A stretch of 64,000 nucleotides of DNA from Pseudomicrostroma phylloplanum (lineage: Eukaryota; Basidiomycota; Exobasidiomycetes; Microstromatales), in NCBI GenBank assembly GCA_039545275.1, contig BCHS01000008.1:124001-188000 (forward strand), read 5' to 3'. The notes below the pieces were generated by a model. It saw nothing but the letters and a program-made list of their open reading frames with translations. It did not search any database and had not been told where the DNA came from. Position numbers and translations under genes: made by a program. Of this stretch, positions 40,508 to 50,900 are shown piece after piece; positions within the stretch are counted from its first letter, which is position 1, and every line of letters starts with the position of its first letter.

Positions 40508-41341
40508 ATGATTGCCCTGCGCGCCATTCTCCTCCTCGCAGCCCTGCTCTCGGTTCACATCGCCACCGCGCGAGCCATCAACACCCCCAACTCGCAGACC
40601 AACAGCAACAGCAATGTCAGGAGGTTCGGCGTGGGTGTTCCCGTCAGCGACGCCACTGTGGCCGAGGGCCACAATCCCGATCAGAGCGGTAGCGAGCTAG
40701 ACCGTCGCTTCTCCTTCAGCGCTACTCCTCCCAGCCACGGCAAGCCGGGTAGCGACCAGATCGGTATCGCTGGTCGAGGCGAGAAGCCCGCTCGACGCTT
40801 CTCCGTTGGTGGATTGACGGACAAGAGCAACATCGATTTCCAGATCGGCGTTGCTGATCGAGATGCCCCCGACACCGAGCAGCCAGCAGCTGAACGCCGC
40901 GTCTTCGTTGGTGCCTCCACGGACGACTTCTGGCACGGAGCCATTGGTGAACATAAGGGTGCTACAAAGGTGCAGAAGGAGGGACTCTTCTCCTTCGCTG
41001 GTCTGGGCGCAGGAGTGGGCATCGCAAGCACTTCCATTGAGCGTGCCGCCGGAGAAGCAGAGAGCGAGGAGCAGGAGAAGCGATTCTCTTTTGCCGGACT
41101 GGGAGGACGAGTAGGCATCGCTGGCATGGCCGAGAAGCGCAGTGCTGCTGCTGAGGAAGAAAGCGCAAGACGAGATGCTGGCATTGCTGGCACAGCTGAG
41201 CAGCATGAGAAGCGATTCTCCTTTGCTGGCATGGGCGGACGAGTCGGCATTGCCGGTATTGCCGAGAAGCGTGCCGCCGCTGCTGCTGCCGCTGAGGGAG
41301 CAAGTGCAAAGCGTGCTGCTACGCCCCACCCTCTTGACTAG
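40508..41341 (+). CDS. Secreted repeat-containing precursor with Kex2-type dibasic sites
   Basis: Intronless, 277 aa. Residues 1-23 (MIALRAILLLAALLSVHIAT and on) form a signal peptide with a likely cut after ATARA. The mature part carries ten dibasic sites: RR 38-39, 66-67, 96-97, 130-131 and 221-222; KR 191-192, 210-211, 235-236, 254-255 and 268-269. Most are followed by Phe-Ser or a related start. Two 17-residue units, FSFAGLGGRVGIAGMAE (193-209) and FSFAGMGGRVGIAGIAE (237-253), are nearly identical; a third partial one (LFSFAGLGAGVGIASTSIE, 160-178) and weaker ones with IGIAG or IGVAD occur earlier. Acidic spacers precede many sites. This is the layout of fungal Kex2-processed repeat proteins (KEPs) such as Ustilago Rep1 and ustiloxin-type precursors. 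No Cys and no CaaX end, so it is not a basidiomycete lipopeptide pheromone. No tailoring-enzyme gene (UstY-like) is adjacent. Confidence 0.8.
   Translation: MIALRAILLLAALLSVHIATARAINTPNSQTNSNSNVRRFGVGVPVSDATVAEGHNPDQSGSELDRRFSFSATPPSHGKPGSDQIGIAGRGEKPARRFSVGGLTDKSNIDFQIGVADRDAPDTEQPAAERRVFVGASTDDFWHGAIGEHKGATKVQKEGLFSFAGLGAGVGIASTSIERAAGEAESEEQEKRFSFAGLGGRVGIAGMAEKRSAAAEEESARRDAGIAGTAEQHEKRFSFAGMGGRVGIAGIAEKRAAAAAAAEGASAKRAATPHPLD
41084..41266 (+). repeat. Direct repeat of the peptide core within the precursor
   Basis: The 51-base core at 41084-41134 recurs at 41216-41266, with both copies flanked by GAGAAGCG (Glu-Lys-Arg). They differ at two residues and several silent positions, so the copies are old enough to have drifted at synonymous sites while the peptide is retained. 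Confidence 0.85.
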
Positions 41342-41762
41342 CTGTTGGAGACTCGCTTCTCATTCGAGCGTTTTAGCTTATGCTGAGCGCAGTAGCAGCA
41401 GTATCTCATTTATCGCACTCCTTTCTCTGCTCGTCCGAGTTCATTGCCACACTTTGTCTCTGCTCGAAGTGGGTGCACAATTCTCTCGCTTCTACTACAT
41501 GTACCTATGCTCTCATCTGCTTCGAAGCGGCAGCAGATCAACAGCGTGTGCTACAGATCTGCCAGCGAGTCTTCAAGATACCCGCCAGCGAACGAAGCTC
41601 GCTCTGCCTTCTCTCTCGTCTATGCTCGCCAAGCACATACCATCCTATCTTTACTTTGCATTGAGTGAAAATCGTCATTGATGATTGTTGGAAATGAATT
41701 GTTCTGTCGGGTACGACGTCGACGTGGTCTATGGGTGGCATGCTCGGGGTCGCTCGACTCTC
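41342..41762. other. Convergent 3' intergenic region
   Basis: 421 bases between the precursor and methyltransferase stops. No coding signal. Confidence 0.6.
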
Positions 41763-43127
41763 TCAGTCCCTCTTGGTGAAGAGGTAGTGGCCCACGCCCC
41801 ACTCTTCTCCTCCATTCGTGGCTAGAAATGAGTAGAGGTCAAGACGCGGTAGACTTTCGTGTCAGCAAGGTAACACTGCGATTACTGTCTCAATTCTTCT
41901 CAAACTCACCAAAGAACTCAGCGCAGGCAAGGTAGAAGACTCTGAACCTGTAGAAGGTCTTCTCTCCCTCAGTCTCGTCTACACCCTTCTTCTTCGCATC
42001 CTCCCTCAGACCCTTGATGCTCTTGCCTCCCTGATTTCCCTTGTCCTGCTTCTTCAGCCAGTCCTCGCACGTGCGTGCATAGTGGTTTCCATTGAGCCAC
42101 CAGATCTTCTCCAGTACCACCTTTTGCTGGAAGTGCAGGAAGAGGTCGTGAGACGGCATTGTTCCGCCCGAGAAGAAGTTCTGGGCCATCCACCCGTCCG
42201 ACTCCTCAAAGTGGTATGGGGTCGTCTTGTGACAGAAAATGTGGATGAAGAGGAGAGAAGGGTTGGAGGGGTTGTCCTTGGGCGAGGACTTGAGCCAGGA
42301 AGATACCTTCGAGAAGAGGAGTGAGTAATTCTTCATGTGTTCAAACATCTCGATGCTCAGGATGCGGTCGAACTTGATGTCGGCAAAGTCGTACAGCTTG
42401 ACGTCTCCTGTGAATACTTCCAGGTTGTTCAGCCCACGAGCCTTTGCCGTTGAGTCGATGTAGATCTTCTGCGTCTTGCTATTCGAAAGAGACTTGACTC
42501 GGCTGTTGGGATACCTTTCTGCCAAGTAGAGGGAAAGGCTTCCCCACCCACAGCCCAAGTCTAGAACATCTTGGCCATCTTGCAGCTTGGCCTTTGTGCA
42601 GTACGAGTCGAGCATGGCCTCTTCAGCTTGATCCAGCGTTTCCTTTCCAGTGGGATAGAGGCAGCAGGAGTACTTTGCCCTCTTGCCCAGACAGCTCAAC
42701 ATGAAGTCGGTGTCCACCTCGTAGTGCTGCTCATTGGCCTTTTCGGTCTCAATTGCGATCTCATTGGTCTTGAGACTGTCAATGTACTCGATCTTCTTCT
42801 CAATATCCTGAGAATAGGTGCCGCTGGAAAGAGACCTTATCCTCTGCGCATTGAGAGCTCGAATGGCCCTGCGCTGGAAGATCGAAGGGATACGGAAGGA
42901 GGTCAGCAGGTCAGCTACGTTGATCTCAATCGAAGACTGCTAGCGTGTGAGCATAGTTTGGATACGCACGAGGGTGAAGTCGGGGATATAGCCCCTGTCA
43001 AGCGCAGCTGTAAGACGAGGAGAGGGTAGCAGAGAGGAAGAGGTAGGGCGGCGTGAGCTGAGACCCTGCTTCGAAGAAGTCGAAGAAGAAGAAGAAGTAG
43101 TAGTATCTCACCGTAAGCGTAGTCCAT
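41763..43127 (-). CDS. Cyclopropane-fatty-acid-synthase-like SAM methyltransferase
   Basis: Four exons: 43127-43112 (16 bases), 43007-42970, 42873-41910 and 41821-41763; 358 aa. The spliced start MDYAYAALDRGYIPDFTL runs into RRAIRALNAQRI, matching eukaryotic CFA-like enzymes. The SAM-binding loop is DVLDLGCGWGSLSLYLAERY; further family marks are EKANEQHYEV, KYSCCLYPTGKETLDQAEE, FDRILSIEMFEHMKNY, and HIFCHKTTPYHFE. The family methylates unsaturated lipids or small amines (coclaurine N-methyltransferase relatives are similar in sequence), so the substrate is open. The C-terminus across the last intron reads FFGATNGGEEWGVGHYLFTK, typical of the group. Probably cytosolic; no signal peptide. Confidence 0.88.
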
Positions 43128-43554
43128 GATGAAGGAATGGAGGGAGTGTCAGATGGTGAAGCTTGCTGGAGATGTGACCTCTGTAGGTAGGAAGAAGTGG
43201 GTTGCCATGGCTCCTGCTTGACCTGTGGCCGCTTCCGCTGCAGGTTGCAGCCACGCATGGACCCTGGTGGGGCGGCGATGCTGACCAAGACGGACAGGCG
43301 GACAGGGCTGCAACTGAAAGGCCTCGGCAATGTGGAGTAGATTTCAACTGAGCTCAGTCACAAGAGGCGGCCTCGGCCGGAACACCACGGCTGAGGCTGC
43401 TGCTGCTGCTGCAGGGCCAGAGCCTTGCTTGGCTCAAGAATAGAACGCAGCCACGGCCTGCATCCTCCTCGCCTTCGGACCGAGATAGACTTAATTCCCA
43501 TCCGCAATTGCTTACCGGGATACTCACTCACCCTCCCGCCGCATCACCAGCACC
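43128..43554. promoter_or_regulatory. Divergent promoter region
   Basis: 427 bases between the methyltransferase and the small LEA-like gene. It has a CTG tract near 43400 and no distinct element otherwise. Confidence 0.35.
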
Positions 43555-44479
43555 ATGACAGAGGAACAAACAACAGCAGACGCGGGAGCCGGCAGTGGCA
43601 GTGGCGCAGCAGGAGGGGGGATGCTAGCCAGCGTCACCGGAGCCCTATCAGCAGCCGGCAACACAATCTCTTCTACGGCTACATCCGCCTATCAGCAAGC
43701 ACCCGACCTCGGCGTCACCAGCACAGTCAACAGATTGAGCGGAGCAACTGCCGCCGCTACCAAGACTAACTCAGAAACAGAAAGCGCAGCGCCGAGCGAG
43801 ACCGATCCGGCTGTATACCCGAATGGAGAGGTGGATGGCGATAACCAGGGAGATTTAGATGGGCCTGGAGCACTGAGGAAGAGGCATGAGCAGAGGTTAC
43901 AGCAATCCAAGGAGGCAGGTCGTGAGTAGCCGAGTCATGAGTCGAGGAAAGGAGAGATGGCAGCTCTGTCACCTCGCCTCGCAGGTGACTGTATCGATGC
44001 CACCGTATCAGCTCACTAACCCTCACATCCGTTCCTCGTCCTCCCCAGCATCCTGTGAATCCCGCGTAGGCAAAACGCAGTCTGAAGTCGGAATCGAAGA
44101 CGGCATCCCCACCGCCGCTGGGGAAGGCACAACCCAGCCACAGGACACGACTGTGCAACAGGCGACCAGTAAGAAGGCTACCCGTAACCAGGCCAACGTA
44201 CCTGCTGATTTCGAAAAGGTAGACTCACCTTCCCAATTCGCTGGTGGAAAGGCGGAGAAGCTGCCGGATGCCAATGGGAGTGCGACTCAGCAGCACGAGC
44301 AGGCTGCTGATGGGCAAGAAGAGGCCAACACGGACGATGATGGAAGTGCCGGGAAACGCTCATTGGGCCAGAAGATCAAGGACGGGGTGAAAGGGGAGGC
44401 AAAGGTGCTTGGAGGACACATCAAGCGTGACCAAGAGAAAGTGCAGGCTGGTAAGGCCATCAGAAAGGGCGAAGCTTGA
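43555..44479 (+). CDS. Small hydrophilic LEA-like hypothetical protein
   Basis: Two exons: 43555-43921 and 44049-44479, about 265 aa, using GTGAGT at 43922. An alternative donor six bases earlier (43916) gives the same frame. The protein is nearly free of bulky hydrophobic residues and rich in Ala, Gly, Thr, Ser, Glu and Lys. An N-terminal Ala/Ser helix (LASVTGALSAAGNTISSTAT) is followed by an acidic linker and a C-terminal amphipathic module (LGQKIKDGVKGEAKVLGGHI, then KRDQEKVQAGKAIRKGEA). That last module resembles the KG-E-x-K-V pattern of LEA or stress-related small basidiomycete proteins, but I cannot name the family. Function unknown. Confidence 0.6.
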
Positions 44480-45185
44480 GGATCCCGAGGCAATCACATC
44501 TCAAGCCAATCAATGGGAGGCTGCTCGTACATTCACAGTAGATGCCGTATCATGTTCATACCTCAAGACGAACCATCACCCGGACCCAGTTTGTCGCACC
44601 CGCGCTCGTAATCCTGAATTTCTATCAAGTGTTGTACTGGCTCTGCCGCCTCCCACATTCTTTCTCACCCTTGATTCCATGTCAACGATACCTCTTTCCG
44701 ACCGTGCTCTCAGGCCCAGCCCCACTTTGCACCTTCGCTTGTTCTGTTCTGTCCGGTCCTATTCGGTACGCACGCAAGTATCACCCCAGGAGCGCAATTC
44801 TACCTGCCTACCTGCTTTCCGTCAATGTCAATAGATTGTCTCTTCCTCTTCTTCGACCTCGGCGTGCGCCACGACGTAGTGGGATCAGATGGGCAAAAGA
44901 CGGACTTCGTGAAGGATTTCGAGAAGGTCTGGTACGTGTAGATGCAAATGGGTATAGAATTGATTGATGATCGTGGCTGAACAGGACTAGCGCGAGGAGC
45001 AGAATAGCACGGTAGGCGCACAGAGAAGGAAGGGTCGGTGCATCCCAGCCGCAGCCGTGCTGAGCAATACCGAGCAATGCATAGCAAAGTGGTAGTAGGT
45101 ATCGAGATCGCGAGGCTATCGCTGGAACAGCTGCTCTCTTGGGTATATGATAGGAGGCAGCTACGAGCCACGCAACGTAGGGAGG
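44480..45185. other. Convergent 3' intergenic region
   Basis: 706 bases between the LEA-like gene and the stop of the PIN-domain gene. The frames present are short and unconvincing. Confidence 0.5.
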
Positions 45186-46838
45186 CTACCCCTCGTGATT
45201 CCTGCGGTGTGGCCCGCCGGTGTGTGGATGCTCGTCCTCACCATGGCGTCCCTCTCCTCTGTGGCAACCACCTCTGCCTCCCCCTCGATGGAACCCGCCT
45301 CCGCCTCCACGCCCACCACCACCACCCCCATGGTGAGGCCCCCCTCTCCCTCTTCCTCTGTGGCAACCACCTCTCCCTTCACCAGCGCCTCCGCCTCCGC
45401 GGTACCACCTTCCGCCTTCCCCGTGATGTCCTCCCCCGCCGCGGCCATGTCCACCGACATGCCCACCGCCACCGCACCTGGCGTGCATCTCCCTTCTACT
45501 CTCTTCAGAGCCATCCTCCATCAGCCAACTCGCAGCGGTCGGCAGGACGATCAATCTTCCCGCCGCCCCTGGGGGCCCGTTCGCGAAAGCGTCTGCGCCG
45601 AATGTTTGTTGGTTGCTGTCCTCAGCGTCAAAGATGCCGTACGCGGCGCATCGAGCTACCAATGCGTCGGGGTTGACGCGCTCCAAGTAGCGGACATCTT
45701 CTTCGGTCTGACCCGAGGCTCGATGCTGAGGTGGCGGGTAGGCAATCGCCAGAGCCATACTTGGAGCTGTCGACGAGGCTGTCGAGGGCCCAACGAGCTG
45801 CAGGTAGTAGAGAGCGCAGAGGAGGGTCTCGCGGATGAAGATGGGGCAATCTTGGAGACAGGGCAGAACGGAGGGGGACCGGGGCTGCACAGACTCTGAA
45901 TGGGCTGTGTCCGTCCCGAGCGAATGCTTCTCCCCTATGGTCGCTTCCTGGAGCTCTTCCCCGACGAGACTGAGCTTCGCTCGCATCGTCTCTGCATCGG
46001 CTGGCGGCAAGCGAGCTCCTCCTGGCTGGATGATTAGCCCTGGCGTAAAGGAGACGCCGAGGGTAGGTGTCGCAGTCGGGCGTGGGAGGGAAGAGGAGGA
46101 CGAAGGACACCTGTACCACGAAGGTCTGCGCAGGAGTGGCGATGCGCTTTGAGGAGCGGGTGATTGAGTCACTTCCGATTGGCGAACCTGCACCATCCGT
46201 TCCTCAATGAAGCGAGCTGCTTTCCTTGCCGCAAGACCTAGACGATCCTCCTTAGTCTTCAGAACGTCCAAGGTACGACAGGCTGCCAGTGCATCAAGGG
46301 GGGATCGTCGAGGGTCAGCGTCCGTGTGGGGATACGGTTAGCTCCGAGAGTCTGGCTCACCTTCGTCTGGGATGACTACCCTGGTCTTGCCTTCCTTGAG
46401 CCACTCGTGCACGCTGCGTAGCGAGTAGATGAGGACACTCGCATCCACTACTACCAGCAGCTCAGCTTTCTCGTCCACGTTCCTCTCGCTGGCAGCGGCC
46501 GAGCTATGCTTCTCAGCTCTTCTCTGAAAGGGGCAGCCAGACTTCTTGCCAGGCTCTCTGCCTACATGAGGACCCACGCCGCCCTTGTCACCACGACCTT
46601 TGTGCCTTCCTCCCAAGAGACAATGCTTCCGATCGAGCTTTGCTACGTCTTCCTCGAGGCATTGCACCCTGTGCTGTAGAAAGAGTGCGCCCATGGCCTT
46701 GCAGAGAGCATTCTGCCGGTCCGCGGGCGGAGAAGGGGCGCGGTGTGAAGCGCACCCCCCTGGGGGACGATTGAGGCTGACGGACGATGAAGAGCAAGAA
46801 GGTGAATCCATCCTTGCCTTCTCGTCGAGTGAGGACAT
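45186..46838 (-). CDS. PIN-domain protein with RGG/His-rich tail
   Basis: Two exons: 46838-46361 and 46282-45186, 524 aa from the first ATG in the frame. The PIN nuclease fold starts ELLVVVDASVLIYSLRSVHEWLK (first Asp of the acidic site at about residue 140), then VVIPDEACRTLDVLKTKEDRLG and AARKAARFIEERM, completed across the intron. A later segment (TEEDVRYLERVNPDALVARC) could supply remaining active-site acids. This is similar to the PIN proteins of yeast NMD4/SMG6 type, which bind or cut RNA. The last 90 residues are a Gly/Arg/His repeat (GGRGGGGGFHRGGGRGGCHR) like RNA-binding RGG boxes; the opposite-strand 250-codon frame there is its shadow. An RNA-related nuclease or adaptor is inferred. 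Upstream exons cannot be excluded, since the frame is open 5' of the ATG. Confidence 0.75.
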
Positions 46839-47936
46839 CTCTGTTAGCCTCTCCTGATAGGAGGTGATGGTGGCAACGGCAGAGACGGGTGGGTACTCAG
46901 GAGGAGAAGCAGTAATCCGATGGTCCGATTGCAATCACCGGATGGGCTCAGCTTCCGCTCAGACTCAGCACTGAGCACGGCCCTGACAGACGCACGCCCG
47001 ATCCACTCTACTGGTACACTTGTCACGAGTCAGCGCTTCCTACAGCCTCCCCCCCGCCATTGTGCAGGGAACAGCTCGCATGCAAGGACCGAGGAGGATG
47101 GCCTTCTTCTGCTGTGGCTGCTGCCTTGCCTCGCACATATTGGACCCTTACTCCTTAGATGCAAGGTCCGGGGGCGGAGGAGCTCGGTGGGCCCTTTGAT
47201 CGGAACGGAAGACGGAAAGGGGAGGCGGCGGCAAGTGCGGCCGCCCCCTGGATGCATGCACGTCACATTCTCGTTGGCTTGACCGCGAGGCGCCTCCTTG
47301 CATCTCTGTGTTTATTTCCTCGTACGCCTCTCCAGCTCGCCCCCGCCCTGAGACTGCCGACCTTCCCCTTCTAGAAGGTGAGGAGGGCCTGGGTGCGGCA
47401 ACGGCCATGCACGATCGCTCCGAAGATGCATCTCCAACCACCTCTGACCCAATCACAGCCGGCAGGAAAGAAGGGGGAAGGAGGGTAGGAAGTACGGCAG
47501 CCATGTCTGTCTTCCTAGACGCGCCTTGCTCTGACCCGGTCCGTGTCGCGCCCCCACTCACATTCGAGACGGTCTGCCTTTGCACCGATTCCTTTCTCCC
47601 TCTTCTTCACCACCACCACAACTGTGTAGCAGAGGCGACCGTGCTAGACCGTATACCCTGTCTCCGTCTTCTTTCGTCTCCCTCACGCTCGTTCAGGGAC
47701 AGGTCCCTATCGCTCCTCCTTCTTCACCTCCTTGCTCCATCTCTAGCGACTCTCGGGCAGGCCTGTCAGCTCCCTAGCTTCCTCCGCGACTCTGTCATCC
47801 TCTCCGCTCTCCACGCTTTGGCCTTTCAGCTACCAAGACTGCTTCGCAATTTGCGCCAGTCGCCCGCACCGGGGTAGCAAACCCTCTCGCTCCATTGCAG
47901 GCGCTCCCTTGCTCGGCCTCAGTCACATACTACACG
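46839..47936. other. Divergent intergenic region, PIN gene / Axl2-like gene
   Basis: 1.1 kb with no supported gene. A CATTGCAG acceptor-like site at 47893-47900 may end a 5' UTR intron of the Axl2-like gene. Confidence 0.45.
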
Positions 47937-50900
47937 ATGCTTTGGACAGGCGCCAAAGGCAGTCGGGCCTCGTCGTCGACGCTCATCGTAGCCTCCCTGG
48001 CTGCTTTGCTCTCCACGGCCACGCCTTCACTCGCTGATGTGGCAGTAGCAACACCTCTCAATCAGCAGTACCCCAACGTAGCGCACCTCAGCCAAGCCTT
48101 CTCCTGGACATTTCCCGAGTCCACCTTCAATAGCTCCACTGGGGCACAGATCACCTACGCTGCTACCAGTCTGCCGAGCTGGGTGTCTTTCGATGGGACT
48201 ACACGCACCTTTTCTGGAACACCTACTGCCGATGAAGACTTGGGCACAACGAAGGTGACAGTCACCGCAAGCGACGGATCTTCCGTGTCTGCTCGCAGCG
48301 CCTTTGGTCTGCTCGTCAGTAGTGATCCTGCTCCGATACTGACGTATTCGTTGCAGTCCCAGCTGCCGGTCGCGAGCTCGCTGGGCAGGTCGCAGATTCT
48401 CGCAGGTAACAAGCTGCACATTCCATACGGCTGGTCATTCTCCGTCGGATGGCAAGGATCGACTTTTTACCTCCCCAGCGACAACACCGTCTACACGTAC
48501 GCGACTATCAACGGATATGAGCCCCTTCCCAGCTGGCTGATGTATAGCTCTGATACTTACGCCATGTGGGGCATCGCTCCCACTTCTCCCCAGTCAGAAG
48601 GCTCAGAATTCGTCTTTGTACTGTCGGGTGCAAACGAGCTCGGCTATGCTGGAACTCAGACCAACCTCACAATCGTCCTCGGTGAGGGGAAGCTGAGCCT
48701 ATCCACCAGCTCAACAAAGTACGGATCCGCTCTACAGACGGTCAATGGTACTGTCGGAATCGAGCTCAACTACACGATTCCGACCGATGCCATCGCCGTT
48801 GATGGCCAAGGGGTTCGCAACTCTCAACAGCTCAACATGAGCGCTGATACCACCGAGGCCGGATCCTGGCTCTCATTCGATGCCATGACTCGTACGTTGA
48901 CCGGAACCCCACCTTCGGACGTCATAATGGACTCTCCCAATCCTACAGCCGTCGACATTCCAGTCACGGTTACGGACTCTCTTGGCGAGAGCCTGACGTT
49001 CACCCTGCCTCTCACCATCTACCCTGCCATCTTCTCCAACGACACGCTGCCCAACGTCTACGTCGATGCCGGTCAGCCTTTCTCAGCCTCGCTGAGCGAC
49101 TACATCCGCAACAGCGATCAAGCCAACATCACTGCCTCTTACAGCCCCTCCAATGCTAGCTCATGGATCAGCTACGATGTCGACACCTTGGTCCTGTCCG
49201 GCACTGCGCCCTCTGACCTCACTGCCGACTCGAAAGTCGCAGTGACGTTGACCAACCTTGCTCGAACTGAGGGCGGCAGCGCAAATAGCCTCAGCAGAAG
49301 AGACACGGCCTCCAACCAAGCTGTCTTCTTCGTTGCCCTGAACGGCACCGATGCAGGAAGCCCGACCTCGACTGGCGGCTCCATTCCTGCGGGGGACGGT
49401 ACCGGACCAGCAGCAGCAGAGAAGCGTAAGCGAGTTATCGCTGGAGCAGTGATCGGTACCATCATTGGCTTGCTCTTGATTGCGCTCCTGATCTTCCTCT
49501 GTCTTCGCCGGCGCAAGAGGCGAGAGGCAGAGGGTAGGGCGCCCGCCTCCTCAGTTGCGACAAAATCACCTGCTCTGTCGTCTTCGGACGAGAGGACGCT
49601 CCGTGATGAGACTTCGCCCGCCTTCATCGCTGCGCCCTTCAAGAAGATGATGAACAAGGAGGGAGCTAGCCCTGCTACCCTGTATGGCGGCTCTCCTTTC
49701 CTTCATGCTGATGGAAAGACGCTACACCAGGAGCAAGCTGTCGCCAACGATGGGAGCGAGCTTCGTGGCATTCTGATCACTAGCGACCGATATGCCCGTC
49801 AGTCCGGAGAACAGGGCGCGAGGTATTCCGCTACAGGCGCTGGCGCGGCGGCTACTGGTCCGTATGACGAGGACGTGTACGGCGACAATGTGTATGACCA
49901 ACAGCCGGAGAGACCCCAGCAGCACGGGATGATGTCTGCTCTGGTGGGCGGTGCCAAGAGACGGCAAGAGGAGGAAGAAGCTGCACGGATAGCAGCAGGT
50001 GCAAGTCACGGTCGCTCGCAATCTGCCGGTCTTGGATTGACGGGTGTAGGCATGGACGCTTCTGACAGCGGTGAAGACGACCCTTACCGACAGAGGAATG
50101 CCCATGCTCGCTCCAGAATGAGCCTTCGTAGCTCGGTCAGCAAGGAGAGCTGGGAGGATGACCTCTTCTACGAGGACAACGCACGCGATTCTCGTGCAGC
50201 TACTGCTGGGTCTTTCGAAGGAATCGGCCACAGTCGCACGACGTCGGTAAACCCTCTCAATGCCATTACAGAGGAGAGTGAGGTTCCTCGCCGGCGAGGA
50301 GATGGGAGAGTCTCTTCAAGGCACAGTCATATGCGTCATCGTAGTGCACACGTCAAGACTTCGCCCACGTTTGCTGCCACCGCCGCATTTGCCGCTCCGG
50401 CTAGTGATGAGTCCGAAGACTACGACAGGAGCTATGGTGGGGATCACCGCATTGTGATCAATGGCGCTGAAGACGGCGAAGGAGCCCAGCACGGAAGTAC
50501 CAATGACTTTGTCATTGGCACTGCTCAGCGGGTCGACGTCAGAGAGCTGGGTCGCAACGGATCCGTCTCAGCTCGAACACCTCAGCTGAGATATAGCCAC
50601 GGCCGCAATGAGAGCATGCACGCTGATGCTCAGCCGTCGCCGTCGGGAGCCTTCGAGGATGCAGAGGATGAAGCACAGCCCCTGCCACAAGGTGCTTGGG
50701 CAGCACCTCAAGGCCGAAGCAATAGGGACAGCGCTTTCTCTACGATGACGACGGACAGCAACATGATGGCATTGAGTCCTTACATCTCCTATCCTGAGCC
50801 AGGGGACAACGACGATGCCATGAGCGCCAGCGTCTATTCGCCGCGTCCTCCCTCGTTGTTCGGTGGAGCGTCAATCGCATCGAATGTCCGCCCTGAAGAC

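Noticed and set aside
40508..41341. Lipopeptide mating pheromone precursor
   Set aside because: No C-terminal CaaX box (ends ATPHPLD), no Cys at all, and a signal peptide is present, unlike basidiomycete pheromones.
45147..45899. Plus-strand frame of 250 codons opposite the PIN gene
   Set aside because: It is the antisense of the Gly/Arg/His repeat exon, which has the stronger domain evidence.
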